Assembly: GCA_019509785.1 (NCBI GenBank) | Contig: JAEKLQ010000030.1 | Coordinates: 1-64,000, forward strand | DNA length: 64,000 nt | Source: Fibrobacterota bacterium | Lineage (GTDB): Bacteria > Fibrobacterota > Fibrobacteria > UBA11236 | Direction of reading: 5' to 3' | Shown: in pieces, positions 1 through 8,854 of the stretch | Layout of the letters: each line of letters starts with the position of its first letter | Numbering within the stretch: the stretch's first letter is position 1 | Program-made: the position numbers and the translations under genes | Notes under the pieces: model-generated | What the model was told of the DNA's origin: nothing | The model's database searches: none | What the model saw: the letters and a program-made list of their open reading frames with translations, nothing else

Positions 1-522
1 CCCGGCCTGCAAATCGTCCCGGGCGTGCTGCTTTCCTATGCCTTGCAGGCCTGGGTGGTCCACTTCACCCTGGGACTGTACCTGGCCAAGCAGACCAAGC
101 AGTTGATGTGGATCAACGGCGCCGGGGCGGTGGTGACCCTGGTCGGCAACTGGTTCCTAATCCCCATCCTGGGCCTTTGGGGAGCCACCCTCTCGGCGGT
201 GGCCTGCTATCTCGTGATCGCCGTGATGATTACCTTGAGAAGCCAGGCCCTCTTCCCGATCGCCATCCGCTGGCAGCGCATGTTGCCGTTGCTGGCCTGG
301 TTGGCCGCCGGGTGGATCTTCGGGACCGTGGTGCAGGCCTCTCCGGGCTCCATCGGTTGGGGCCCGCGCCTGGGAACGCTCCTGGTCTTCTGGTCTTTGC
401 CCTTCGCCTTAGGGCTGTTGCGTCCGGCGGAGTTCCGGGCCTTGCTGCCGGCCTTCCGGGGACGGCGCGCCGCGCCCGCGGCCCTGGGAAGCGATGGAGG
501 TTCTCCGGGGCCCCGCCCATGA
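1..522 (+). CDS. Polysaccharide flippase (Wzx/MATE-like), C-terminal part
   Basis: The frame is open from base 1, so the gene starts outside the window. The visible 173 residues are mostly hydrophobic, with about five membrane segments followed by a basic, proline-rich tail. The segment around NGAGAVVTLVGNWFLIPILG, with a GLWGATLSAV motif after it, is typical of the C-terminal half of oligosaccharide flippases, which move lipid-linked glycans across the inner membrane. The GT4 gene at 4983 and the glycan island at 25817-32174 fit such a role. Substrate unknown; the family call rests on the C-terminal part only. Confidence 0.7.
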   Translation, partial: PGLQIVPGVLLSYALQAWVVHFTLGLYLAKQTKQLMWINGAGAVVTLVGNWFLIPILGLWGATLSAVACYLVIAVMITLRSQALFPIAIRWQRMLPLLAWLAAGWIFGTVVQASPGSIGWGPRLGTLLVFWSLPFALGLLRPAEFRALLPAFRGRRAAPAALGSDGGSPGPRP

Positions 523-667
523 CGGCCGCATCAACTCCGGCTTCATGGGGCTGAAGCAGCAAATCGGTGCCGGACCCGCCCCGGCGCATGTATAATTTCC
601 GGCACATCCGGATGATCGGCATCCCTCGCGGGGGCGGCCGGCTTCCTTGAACAGTGGAGACATGCGC

Positions 668-1888
668 ATGAAAATGTTCTTCAAGATCCTGGGCGGCCTC
701 GTCTTGTTGTTGGTGGTCGGCGTGGGCGGATTCCTCGCATTCATCGCCATCGACGGCATCCCCCATTATAAAACCGAGCCGCCCGACTTGAAGGTGGAGG
801 TGACGCCCGAGCGCGTGGCCCGCGGCAAGCTCATCTCCCACATCCTCTGCAGCGAATGCCATCTGGACACCAAGACCGGCCACCTGACCGGCCACCGACT
901 TCCCGATCTACCGCCCCAGTTCGGCGTCGCCTATTCCAAGAACCTCACCCATGACAAGAACGTGGGCATCGGCGGCTGGACGGACGGGGAGATCGCTTTC
1001 TTACTGCGCACCGGCATCCGTCGGGACGGGAAATATACGCCGCCGTGGATGCCCAAGCTCAACCGCATCGCCGACGAGGACATCTACTCCATCATCGCCT
1101 TCCTGCGCTCGGACGATTCGCTGGTGCAGTCCGATCCTTCCCCGGACAAGGAGTCCGAACCCTCCTTCCTGGTCAAGTTCCTCACCCACGTCGCTTTCAA
1201 ACCGTTCCGTTATCCGGATCACAAGATCGTCCCGCCCGACTCCAACGATAAGGTGGCTTTCGGCAAGTACCTGGCCCTGGACGCCTTCGATTGCTTCGCC
1301 TGCCACTCCGGCGATTTCAAGAAGCTGAACGATCGCGAGCCCGAGAAGTCCTTCCAATTCTTCGGGGGCGGGAATGAAATGCCGGATTTGGGCGGCAGGG
1401 TCATCGTCACCGCCAACCTCACGCCGGACGGCGAGAACGGGATCGGGGATTGGACCGAAGCGGAGTTCGTCAAAGCCGTGCGCGAAGGCATCCGGCCGGA
1501 CGGCAGGATGCTGCGCTATCCGATGACCAAGGTGAGCGAATTGACCGAGAAAGAGGTGGGCGCGATTTACGCCTATCTGCGGACCGTGCCCCCCTTGAAC
1601 CATCATATCGTGCGCAATTTCGACGATTACGGCGGCGCGCCGCTGACCGAGGGCAAGGCGATCTACAACAAGTACGGTTGTATAGCTTGTCACGGCGAGA
1701 CGGGAGTGGGCGTGGGCGATCTCACCTTGGCCAAGCGAGACTTCCCGGCCGATTCATCTTTGCGGAGCTGGATCCGGAATCCGCCGTCCTTCAAGCCTTT
1801 GACGAAGATGCCGTCCTTTCAGGGCCTGATCAAGGATGAAGAATTCGCCCCGCTCATCGCTTACGTACGCGAACTCGGAAATCGCTAA
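668..1888 (+). CDS. Membrane-anchored triheme cytochrome c
   Basis: A 406-residue protein with one N-terminal membrane anchor (FKILGGLVLLLVVGVGGF) and three CxxCH haem-binding motifs: CSECH near residue 61, CFACH near 215 and CIACH near 342. Three spaced cytochrome domains resemble the cytochrome subunit of membrane alcohol or aldehyde dehydrogenases, which pass electrons to the respiratory chain. No dehydrogenase subunit is adjacent, so the electron donor is unknown. Two upstream starts exist (TTG 647, ATG 662); ATG 668 is preferred because GGAGA at 656-660 lies 7 bases ahead of it. Confidence 0.85.
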   Translation: MKMFFKILGGLVLLLVVGVGGFLAFIAIDGIPHYKTEPPDLKVEVTPERVARGKLISHILCSECHLDTKTGHLTGHRLPDLPPQFGVAYSKNLTHDKNVGIGGWTDGEIAFLLRTGIRRDGKYTPPWMPKLNRIADEDIYSIIAFLRSDDSLVQSDPSPDKESEPSFLVKFLTHVAFKPFRYPDHKIVPPDSNDKVAFGKYLALDAFDCFACHSGDFKKLNDREPEKSFQFFGGGNEMPDLGGRVIVTANLTPDGENGIGDWTEAEFVKAVREGIRPDGRMLRYPMTKVSELTEKEVGAIYAYLRTVPPLNHHIVRNFDDYGGAPLTEGKAIYNKYGCIACHGETGVGVGDLTLAKRDFPADSSLRSWIRNPPSFKPLTKMPSFQGLIKDEEFAPLIAYVRELGNR

Positions 1889-1959
1889 GAAGCGCGACGT
1901 ATTCGACGGAATAAAAACGTCTTGCGGAAAGGGGGTGGAAAAAACTTATTTCCTTCCCC

Positions 1960-4341
1960 ATGAATCCAGAGCGAGACCTGCCGTCCCCCGATGCGCATTC
2001 CTCCGAAAGCCTGGAGGAGTTGCGCGCCAAGAGCCACATGCTCGATCTTCTGCTCGAGAACCTGCCCGTCATCGCATGCCGCATGGACCTCCATGGGCGC
2101 GTGGTGGAAGCCCGCGGGGCCGAGGCGCGCGAACGGCCGCGGGGGCAAACCTGCGATTGGCCGGACGGGAGCCTGTTCCTGGAGCGGGTCCGGCGCGGCG
2201 AAACGGTGCATATCGAATTCGAATCGGGAGCGGAAACGGGCAAACGCATCCGGGAGATATGGCTGACTCCCAATCCCGCCGACGGCGGCATCATCGCCCT
2301 GGGTGTGGACGTAACCGATCGCAAGCGCGCCGAGGAGGAGTTGTCGAAAAGCGAGGCCCTCAGCCGCCGCATCATCGAGAGCAGCCGCGACAGCATCATG
2401 GTGCTGGACGCGCAAGGGTTGCTGCAATCCATCAGCAATAGCGGCCGCCGCCTGCTGGAAATCGAAGAGCCGGAGTCGTATGTGGGGCGCTCTTGGCTGG
2501 AGTTCTGGCGCGGGGAAGATCGCGAAGCGGCGGAAGAGGCTTTCCGCGCGGCCGCGCATTCCGGGCACGGGAAGTTCCAGGGATATTGCCCCACCTTTTC
2601 GGGCCGGCCCAAATGGTGGGACGTGGTGCTTACCCCTATCCTGAACACAGCCTGGGAGCCCGAGCGCTTCGTCGCCATTTGCCGGGACATCACCGAGCAA
2701 AAACGTTTCGAGGAATCGTTACGGAGATCGAAAGATCAGATCGAGGCCGTTTTGCGCACCGTCACCGACGCGCTGGTGGTGGCCGACGCCTCGGGACGGG
2801 TGGTCTATGCCACCGACGCGGCCGCGCGGATCTTCGGCTTCGCTACCGCCGAGGACCTTCTGCATGCCGCCCTGGATGAATTGTCCCAATCCTTGCACGC
2901 GCAGGACGAATCCGGGCATGAGTCGCCGTGGCCGCGGCCCCTGCCGGGCCACCATGGCCAAGGCCATGTCCTATGCCTGCGTCCCAAGGGGGCTCGGCGT
3001 TCCAGCGCGCTCGGGACCCATGAGCAGGAGCGTTGGGTGGTGGCCAATACCGCCAAACTGACGGACGGCGAAGGCCGCATGCACCTGATGATCGCGTCGG
3101 CATACGATTTTACCGAGCGCAAGCGCGCCGAGATGGCCCTCAAGCAAAGCGAATTGCACCTGCGGCAGTCGCAGAAGATGGAAGCGGTGGGCCGGCTCGC
3201 GGGCGGCGTGGCCCACGACTTCAACAACCTGCTCACCGCCATCAACGGCTATTCCGAGTTATTGTCGAAGTCGTTGGACGAAACGGATCCCATGCAGGAA
3301 ACGGTGTTCGAGATCCGGCGCGCCGGCGAGCGGGCCGCCTCGTTGACGCGGCAACTGCTCACCTTCAGCCGGCGGCAATTGCCCGCCAATCGCATGCTCG
3401 ATCTGAACGAGGTGGTGGCGGAAATCCGCCAAATGCTGGGACGGCTCATCGGCGAAGACATCCTATTGCGCACGGGGCTGGAAGCCGTCGGGCGCATCCA
3501 TGCGGACCCCGGGCAGATGGAGCAGTTGCTCCTGAACCTGGCCCTGAACGCCCGCGACGCCATGCCCACGGGCGGCATCATGACCATCTGCACCGCCACC
3601 GTTTTCCTGGAACAAGAGTCGGAGGGCGCGCTCTTTCCGGTCGTCCCCGGGCGCTACCTCAAGCTTTCCGTTTCGGACACCGGCATCGGGATGGACGAGG
3701 AGGTCAAGGCGCACCTGTTCGAGCCCTTCTTCACGACCAAGCCGGCGGGCCAAGGCACGGGCCTGGGGCTATCCACCGTTTACGGGATCGTGAAGGCCGC
3801 GGGGGGCAACCTTTCGGTGACCAGCAATCCCGGCCAGGGGTCTTCCTTCTCCATCTACCTGCCGGTGGCGGATCAGCCGCGCGCCCTCGCCGAGGAGGAT
3901 GGCGTGGAGACGGCCGGCGGCCATTTCCATTCCGAGCCGGGACGGGAGACCATTTTGCTGGTGGAGGACGAAGACATGGTCCGGCGGCTGGTCGGCCAGG
4001 TGCTTACGTCGCAAGGCTACCACGTGGTCCAGGCGGCCTCCGGATCGGAGGCCTTGGATGCGGCCGCGCGCCATCAAGGCCGCATCGATTTGCTCCTCAC
4101 CGACGTGGTGATGGGGGGCATGAGCGGGCGCGAGCTGGCGGAAAAGCTGATGGCCTTGCTGCCCGATCTCAAGGTGGTTTACATGTCCGGCTACACCGAC
4201 GATGCCATCCTGCGCCACGGCGTGTCCCACAAGGGCGAGGCCTTCCTGGGCAAGCCCTTCAGCCCCGGCGCGCTGGTGCGTAAGTTGCGCGACGTATTGC
4301 GTCCCGCCGCCGGCCCGGCCTTGAGCGCGGCCGCCGTCTAG
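1960..4341 (+). CDS. Hybrid PAS sensor histidine kinase with receiver domain
   Basis: A soluble 793-residue hybrid kinase without membrane segments. PAS-like regions cover about residues 25-125, 130-255 and 260-395. The HisKA domain has the phospho-acceptor in [10 protein letters not shown] (His 419). The ATPase domain shows an N box ([10 protein letters not shown]) and G boxes ([18 protein letters not shown]). A C-terminal receiver follows ([10 protein letters not shown]), with phospho-acceptor Asp near 715 (LLTDVVMGG) and Lys near 765 (GKPFSP). This NtrB-like class often feeds an orphan regulator; no dedicated output partner is adjacent. Signal unknown. The ribosome site before ATG 1960 is weak. 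Confidence 0.93.
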   Translation: MNPERDLPSPDAHSSESLEELRAKSHMLDLLLENLPVIACRMDLHGRVVEARGAEARERPRGQTCDWPDGSLFLERVRRGETVHIEFESGAETGKRIREIWLTPNPADGGIIALGVDVTDRKRAEEELSKSEALSRRIIESSRDSIMVLDAQGLLQSISNSGRRLLEIEEPESYVGRSWLEFWRGEDREAAEEAFRAAAHSGHGKFQGYCPTFSGRPKWWDVVLTPILNTAWEPERFVAICRDITEQKRFEESLRRSKDQIEAVLRTVTDALVVADASGRVVYATDAAARIFGFATAEDLLHAALDELSQSLHAQDESGHESPWPRPLPGHHGQGHVLCLRPKGARRSSALGTHEQERWVVANTAKLTDGEGRMHLMIASAYDFTERKRAEMALKQSELHLRQSQKMEAVGRLAGGVAHDFNNLLTAINGYSELLSKSLDETDPMQETVFEIRRAGERAASLTRQLLTFSRRQLPANRMLDLNEVVAEIRQMLGRLIGEDILLRTGLEAVGRIHADPGQMEQLLLNLALNARDAMPTGGIMTICTATVFLEQESEGALFPVVPGRYLKLSVSDTGIGMDEEVKAHLFEPFFTTKPAGQGTGLGLSTVYGIVKAAGGNLSVTSNPGQGSSFSIYLPVADQPRALAEEDGVETAGGHFHSEPGRETILLVEDEDMVRRLVGQVLTSQGYHVVQAASGSEALDAAARHQGRIDLLLTDVVMGGMSGRELAEKLMALLPDLKVVYMSGYTDDAILRHGVSHKGEAFLGKPFSPGALVRKLRDVLRPAAGPALSAAAV

Positions 4342-4366
4342 GCGCCGTTGCTATATTCCGCGTCGC

Positions 4367-4972
4367 ATGGGGAAGACCGGGGAATCGTCCGGGACCGCGC
4401 CTGCCGTCGCCGTCGCGGCGGCCTGGGCCTGGCTCTCCTTGCCGTCCGAGTCCCTCCTCAAGCAATGCCTCCAGGCGAGATTCCAGGGCTCGGGCCCCGG
4501 CGGGCAAAAGCGGAACCGCGTCTATAGCGGCGTGCGCCTGACCCACCCGGCTTCGGGCCTATCGGCGGAAAGCGTGGATTCGCGCGCTTCGGCCCGCAAC
4601 CTCGGCGAGGCCTTGTCCCGCCTGCGCCTGGCCATCGCCCTGGCCGCCGCGCCGGCCGACCCGGCGGAGGCGGGAAACGATCCGGAAAAGGATCCGGGTA
4701 ACGCCGCGGTTACGAAAGCCCCCGGCCACCCGGCCGATCCGGCCCCGGCGACGCCCTTCCGGGCCGGAGCCAATCCGTCCCATCCCGACTACGCGCGCGG
4801 CGCCCTGCGCGCCCTATCCTTGCTGCGATTCCATGCGGGCCAACTGGCGCCGGCCGCCGCCGCCTTGGGCTGCACGCCGTCGGCCTTGACCCGTTACCTC
4901 AAGGAGGAAAAAGCGGTATGGGCGCGGGCGCGGGAAATCCGGATCGGAAAGGGCCTGCATCCTTTGAAATAG
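4367..4972 (+). CDS. Release-factor-like GGQ-domain protein
   Basis: A 201-residue protein with the class I release-factor motif SGPGGQKRNRV near residues 43-53. The glycine-glycine-glutamine loop enters the ribosomal peptidyl-transferase centre and triggers release of peptidyl-tRNA. It lacks the stop-codon recognition domains of PrfA/PrfB, as in ArfB/YaeJ and related rescue factors. The middle is a proline/alanine-rich linker. The last 70 residues look helical (HAGQLAPAAAALGCTPSALTRYL), possibly a nucleic-acid-binding helix-turn-helix, unlike the basic tail of ArfB. A role in ribosome rescue is inferred. It starts 25 bases after the kinase gene. Confidence 0.8.
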   Translation: MGKTGESSGTAPAVAVAAAWAWLSLPSESLLKQCLQARFQGSGPGGQKRNRVYSGVRLTHPASGLSAESVDSRASARNLGEALSRLRLAIALAAAPADPAEAGNDPEKDPGNAAVTKAPGHPADPAPATPFRAGANPSHPDYARGALRALSLLRFHAGQLAPAAAALGCTPSALTRYLKEEKAVWARAREIRIGKGLHPLK

Positions 4973-4982
4973 CGGGAGGGCC

Positions 4983-6188
4983 CTATCGCGCGGCGGTCTC
5001 GGCGTAGAAGGCGTCCCATTGCGCGAGCACGTGTTCCCAGGAGAATTCCCGTTCCACCAATTCCCGCCCCTGCCGACCCAGCTTTTCCGCGCGTTCCGGA
5101 TCCTTCAGGAGTTCCAGGATCACGCGCGCCAAGGCTTCCGGATCCTTCTGGGGGCAAAGCAGCCCGGTTTGGCCATGCCGGATGATGTCGGGAATGCCGC
5201 CCACGTCGGAGGCGGCCACGGGGCGCGCATAGGTCAGGGCTTCCAGCAGCACCACTCCCAGCCCTTCCGTCTCTCCCTGCGAATCGACGATGGCGGGCAG
5301 GCAGAATACGTCGCAGTCGCGGTACCAACGGATCAATTCGTCTTCTGGAACCTTGCCGGCGAAAACGACCCGCTCCCCCAGGCGTAACTCCTCGGTTACC
5401 CTCCGCAGGTCCGCTTCCACCTTGGGATCCCCTTTGCCCACGATGGCGATCTTGGCGTCCACTTCGGCGGCGATGAGGGGAAGGGCGCGCAGCAGATAGA
5501 CGATGCCTTTGCGTTCCACCACGCGGCCCACGGTGAGGATGAGCTTTACGGGGTGCCGCGGCGCAGGCAGGGGATCTCCCTTGAGCGGCGATCCGAAAGC
5601 GATCACGCGCTGAGGGAAGGGCAGGGGCATGAGCTTTTCGACCAGGCCCGCGGTGAAACTCGAATTGGAAACCACGCCTTGGGCCCGCCGGAGGCAAAAG
5701 CGGATCAGCGGGGCGATGGGCTTGAACTTGGCGGCCAGCAGCAGGCATGCCCCGTGGAAGTGAAGCACCAGGGCGGGACGATTGCGCGCGGCCCGGCAGG
5801 CGGCCCAGCCCATCAGGCCGTGCGGAAAGGGCCAATGGCAATGGATGAAATCGTACTCGCGTTTGCGCGCCAGGCGCATGGCCGCCAGGGCGCCGAAGAA
5901 GAGGTAAGGGAAGAAGAGCAGCTTGAAAAGCACGCTGCCGCGGATCTTGTTGGGGGCGCCCTGATCATGGGTCAAGGTCTCGCGGGAGGCGAAGAAGTAG
6001 CGGAAGCGGAAGACCGTGACCCCGCCGACGACATGGCTGCGCAGGCCCTTGTAAGAAGGGGCCAAGACCTCCACCTCGTAGCCTGCCGCCTGCAAGTGGC
6101 GGATGGTGTCGATCATCCAGGGATTCTGGTTATCGCGCTCGTCCCGGCTGTAAGTGGAAGAGATATACAGGACGCGGGGCTTTTTCAC
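4983..6188 (-). CDS. Glycosyltransferase family 4 protein
   Basis: A 401-residue GT-B fold enzyme. The N-terminal half has the acceptor-side Rossmann fold (PRVLYISSTYSRDE; HCHWPFPHGLMG). The C-terminal half has the sugar-nucleotide site, with LTVGRVVERKG and the E-x7-E element in EGLGVVLLEAL followed by GGIPDIIRHGQTGLL. GT4 enzymes are retaining transferases acting at the cytoplasmic membrane on lipid-linked or surface glycans. It starts at GTG 6188 behind an AGGGGGG ribosome site. Donor and acceptor cannot be told. It is convergent with the release-factor-like gene, 10 bases apart. Confidence 0.9.
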   Translation of the reverse strand: MKKPRVLYISSTYSRDERDNQNPWMIDTIRHLQAAGYEVEVLAPSYKGLRSHVVGGVTVFRFRYFFASRETLTHDQGAPNKIRGSVLFKLLFFPYLFFGALAAMRLARKREYDFIHCHWPFPHGLMGWAACRAARNRPALVLHFHGACLLLAAKFKPIAPLIRFCLRRAQGVVSNSSFTAGLVEKLMPLPFPQRVIAFGSPLKGDPLPAPRHPVKLILTVGRVVERKGIVYLLRALPLIAAEVDAKIAIVGKGDPKVEADLRRVTEELRLGERVVFAGKVPEDELIRWYRDCDVFCLPAIVDSQGETEGLGVVLLEALTYARPVAASDVGGIPDIIRHGQTGLLCPQKDPEALARVILELLKDPERAEKLGRQGRELVEREFSWEHVLAQWDAFYAETAAR

Positions 6189-6296
6189 CGAGCCCCCCCT
6201 GCTCTAGGGGTCAAAGAGAGCAAAAACATGCAGAAAAGCTACTAATAGCGGGAAACAGGGTATGCGGGCCGGGGGAATTCAGATAAATTGTAGTGA

Positions 6297-6318
6297 CCCG
6301 GGATGACTGCCATCCGGG
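6297..6318 (+). other. Hairpin just upstream of the ribosome site of the 6332 gene
   Basis: CCCGGGATG and CATCCGGG can pair into eight base pairs with one bulged G and a five-base loop. The ribosome site AAGGGG (6321-6326) follows two bases later. It has no U run, so it is not a convincing terminator. A translational control role is possible but unproven. Confidence 0.3.
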
Positions 6319-6331
6319 CAAAGGGGTTTGC

Positions 6332-7288
6332 ATGCGCTTTCGCGATTTCGGTCTCTCAATGGCGGCGTTGGTTATCGCACCGGCCATCGTCATGGCGGCG
6401 CTTTGCGATGACACTTACAACCTGCAATCGGTGGCGCAGACCTCCCTCGAAGGGACCGATGCCGGCGCGCTCGCGCGCACAGGGACGAAGAGCGTTTCGG
6501 CGAGCCTCTCGGACTTGAAGGTGTTGGACAACCTGATGGAGTACGGTATCATTACCCGCTTCGAAGGGTCCTGCGCCAAAGCGGCAAAGCCGGTTACGAT
6601 GAAGGTGAAGCCGCGTAACGCTAGCGTCTTCGCCGATACCGTGGACATTGGATATTCTATCCAGATGTTCGATAGCAACAGCATAATTGGATCCAAGAAG
6701 TTCGACTATTGGTTCGGCTTCTTCAAACCGGCGGATACGCTGCGCATCTATCTCGGCCGCACCAACGCGGCAGGGAGCGCATTCGTGAATTGGTATGCCG
6801 GGGTTTTCTATACCGATTCCACCAGGGACACGAGCGGCCTTTGGACCGTCCGCAGCCACTTTTACGACTTGAGCGGGCCGGACGATTCGATCACCTTGGA
6901 ACGGCAGTTTTTGGATCAAACCATCCGCAAGCAGCCGGCGAATGGGCCCACCTACAAAGCGCATTATAGCGTGCAATTCCTGAAAGTCAGTTATGAGAAC
7001 AAGCCGGCCCCCAACCGCATCGCCGCGCCCATGCGCAGCCTCTTGCCCAGCGGATTCTTAGCCAGCCAAACGGGCAATCTCGTGCTGATCCAGCCCGGGG
7101 ATAAATCAATCAATGGCCAGGCCCTGTCCTTGTATGGAATGCTTGGGAACCGGATTACCACCCTCTATCCCACCGGATTCCTGTACCAGTGGAACGGGAA
7201 GACCGCTGTCGGCGCCGATGCCCCTACCGGGGTCTATTTCGTCCAAGCGGGGAGCCGGGTCTTGGGCAAGTTCTTCTATTCCCGCTAG
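6332..7288 (+). CDS. Secreted protein with C-terminal sorting-like tail, function unknown
   Basis: ATG 6332 follows AAGGGG at a proper distance and gives a 318-residue protein with a signal peptide (basic start, then MAALVIAPAIVMAALC). I do not recognise the middle. It contains aromatic- and Asp-rich stretches (FDYWFGFFKPADTLRIYLG) suggesting a beta-sandwich. The last 60 residues end in PTGVYFVQAGSR then KFFYSR, the same build as the tails of DUF1501 at 46667 and other secreted proteins here, and like T9SS type A or FlgD-Ig sorting domains. Export to the cell surface is inferred. Confidence 0.7.
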   Translation: MRFRDFGLSMAALVIAPAIVMAALCDDTYNLQSVAQTSLEGTDAGALARTGTKSVSASLSDLKVLDNLMEYGIITRFEGSCAKAAKPVTMKVKPRNASVFADTVDIGYSIQMFDSNSIIGSKKFDYWFGFFKPADTLRIYLGRTNAAGSAFVNWYAGVFYTDSTRDTSGLWTVRSHFYDLSGPDDSITLERQFLDQTIRKQPANGPTYKAHYSVQFLKVSYENKPAPNRIAAPMRSLLPSGFLASQTGNLVLIQPGDKSINGQALSLYGMLGNRITTLYPTGFLYQWNGKTAVGADAPTGVYFVQAGSRVLGKFFYSR

Positions 7289-7564
7289 CGATCCGCCGCG
7301 GCGCGTGCACGGCAACCCGTAACTCGGCCGTTACCCTCTCTATCAGGGCGGATCTACGGCCCTTGGGAGCATATTCGTCACTTCGGGCCCAAAGCGTTTT
7401 TCTCCCGAATTCCGAAGCGGACGAACTCCCCCTTGTCTCGCTACCCTTAGTCGCCCGAAACGCGGATCATGTTGCAAGACTGGCGTACGCAAATGGCTGG
7501 TTCCCTTCCGGGCTAATATTTAACTTCCCCGATGTTGTCCGGCCCCGGCCGGAAGGGGGCCTCC

Positions 7565-8851
7565 ATGACCGTCGAATGCCTTATCGGGGATTTCCGCATC
7601 CTGCGTCCTAAGCATCTCGGAGGGCATGCGGAAGCGGTCCGCTGGCTGGCCTCCGCGCATGCGCGCGCCGAAGCGTCGCGAACGACGGGCGAATTCGATG
7701 AGAGCGGATTCCGGACCCGCATGGAGCGCTTGGTCTCCCGTTACGGATGCAATCCCGAAAGCCTGGCCAACCGCGGCTTCGATATGGACGACTTCATCAG
7801 CTCGGATTGGCCCGGCATGCGCGTGTTCAACGTGGAGCGCGATCCCAATGGCGCGGGCATGGAGGTGCGGATGGAGGCCTACCAGGAGGTGGCGCAACGC
7901 GCCTTCGCCGCATTCTATCCCGAACCGGACGCCCGGCCCTCGGTACGCGCCCAGACCGCGGACGGGACACCGGCGGCCTGGGGCCCGCAAGAGCCGCCCG
8001 CGGAACTGATCCATGTCTCATGCACCGGATACGTCGCTCCCAGCGCACCACAATTACTGGTCGCAAGGCGGGGGTGGCGCGGCCGCACCGGCGTCATCCA
8101 TGCCTACCATATGGGGTGCTATGCCTCTATGCCCGCGCTGCGCATGGCTTCCGCCTTCCTGGCTTCGCCGCGCGCGCGCGCGGACGGCGAAGGCAATGGG
8201 CCCGGATGGGCGCGACGCGATTCGGGACGCGGCGAAGCCGGGGCCTCGGCCTTGCGCGAAGGCGGCCGGGTCGATATCGTCCACACCGAATTCTGCTCCT
8301 TGCATCTGAATCCCAGCGAGCATATGCCCGAGCAATTGGTGGCCCAGAGCCTGTTCGCCGACGGGCATATCCGCTATAGCGTGCGTCCGGCGGATGGGGA
8401 AGCGGGTTTCCGGTTCCTGGGCGTGCATGAAGAGATCGTGCCGGATACGGAGGCTTCCATCGGCTGGCGCTTGGGCGATCACGGCATGCGCATCGGCCTG
8501 TCCCGGGACGTGCCCGATCTGATCGCCGGGGCCCTGGGGGATTTCCTCGATAGCCTGTTCGCCCGGTCCGGGACGGACCCGCGCGAGGCCATGGAGCGCG
8601 GCCTTTTCGCCGTGCATCCCGGCGGCCCGCGCATCATCGACAAGGTCGCAAGCCTGCTGGGGCTGCGCCCGGAGCAAGTAGGCCATAGCCGCGCGGTGCT
8701 GAAGGCCTGCGGCAACATGTCCTCCGCGACCTTGCCCCACGTCTGGGCCGGCATGCTGGCCGATGCCCAGGTGCCATCGGGCACGCTGGTAACCAGCCTC
8801 GCCTTCGGTCCCGGCTTGACCCTCTACGGCACCATGCTGCGCAAGGCCTGA
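7565..8851 (+). CDS. Type III polyketide synthase (chalcone synthase family)
   Basis: A 428-residue ketosynthase-like enzyme. The catalytic triad is visible: Cys 185 (HMGCYASMPALR), His 351 (AVHPGGPRI) and Asn 384 (CGNMSSATL). The 33-residue His-Asn spacing matches plant chalcone synthase. Such enzymes extend a CoA- or ACP-bound acyl starter with malonyl units and cyclise it; bacterial members make alkylresorcinols, alkylpyrones or phloroglucinols. The start is ATG 7565 behind GGAAGGGGG. The next gene, a methyltransferase, begins three bases after the stop, so the product is probably methylated. Starter and ring type cannot be read from sequence. Confidence 0.9.
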   Translation: MTVECLIGDFRILRPKHLGGHAEAVRWLASAHARAEASRTTGEFDESGFRTRMERLVSRYGCNPESLANRGFDMDDFISSDWPGMRVFNVERDPNGAGMEVRMEAYQEVAQRAFAAFYPEPDARPSVRAQTADGTPAAWGPQEPPAELIHVSCTGYVAPSAPQLLVARRGWRGRTGVIHAYHMGCYASMPALRMASAFLASPRARADGEGNGPGWARRDSGRGEAGASALREGGRVDIVHTEFCSLHLNPSEHMPEQLVAQSLFADGHIRYSVRPADGEAGFRFLGVHEEIVPDTEASIGWRLGDHGMRIGLSRDVPDLIAGALGDFLDSLFARSGTDPREAMERGLFAVHPGGPRIIDKVASLLGLRPEQVGHSRAVLKACGNMSSATLPHVWAGMLADAQVPSGTLVTSLAFGPGLTLYGTMLRKA

Positions 8852-8854
8852 GCG

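Noticed and set aside
7289-7564. Riboswitch or small RNA ahead of the polyketide synthase
   Set aside because: A small GTAAC/GTTAC hairpin (7319-7334) exists, but no conserved aptamer features or terminator are visible in the 276 bases.
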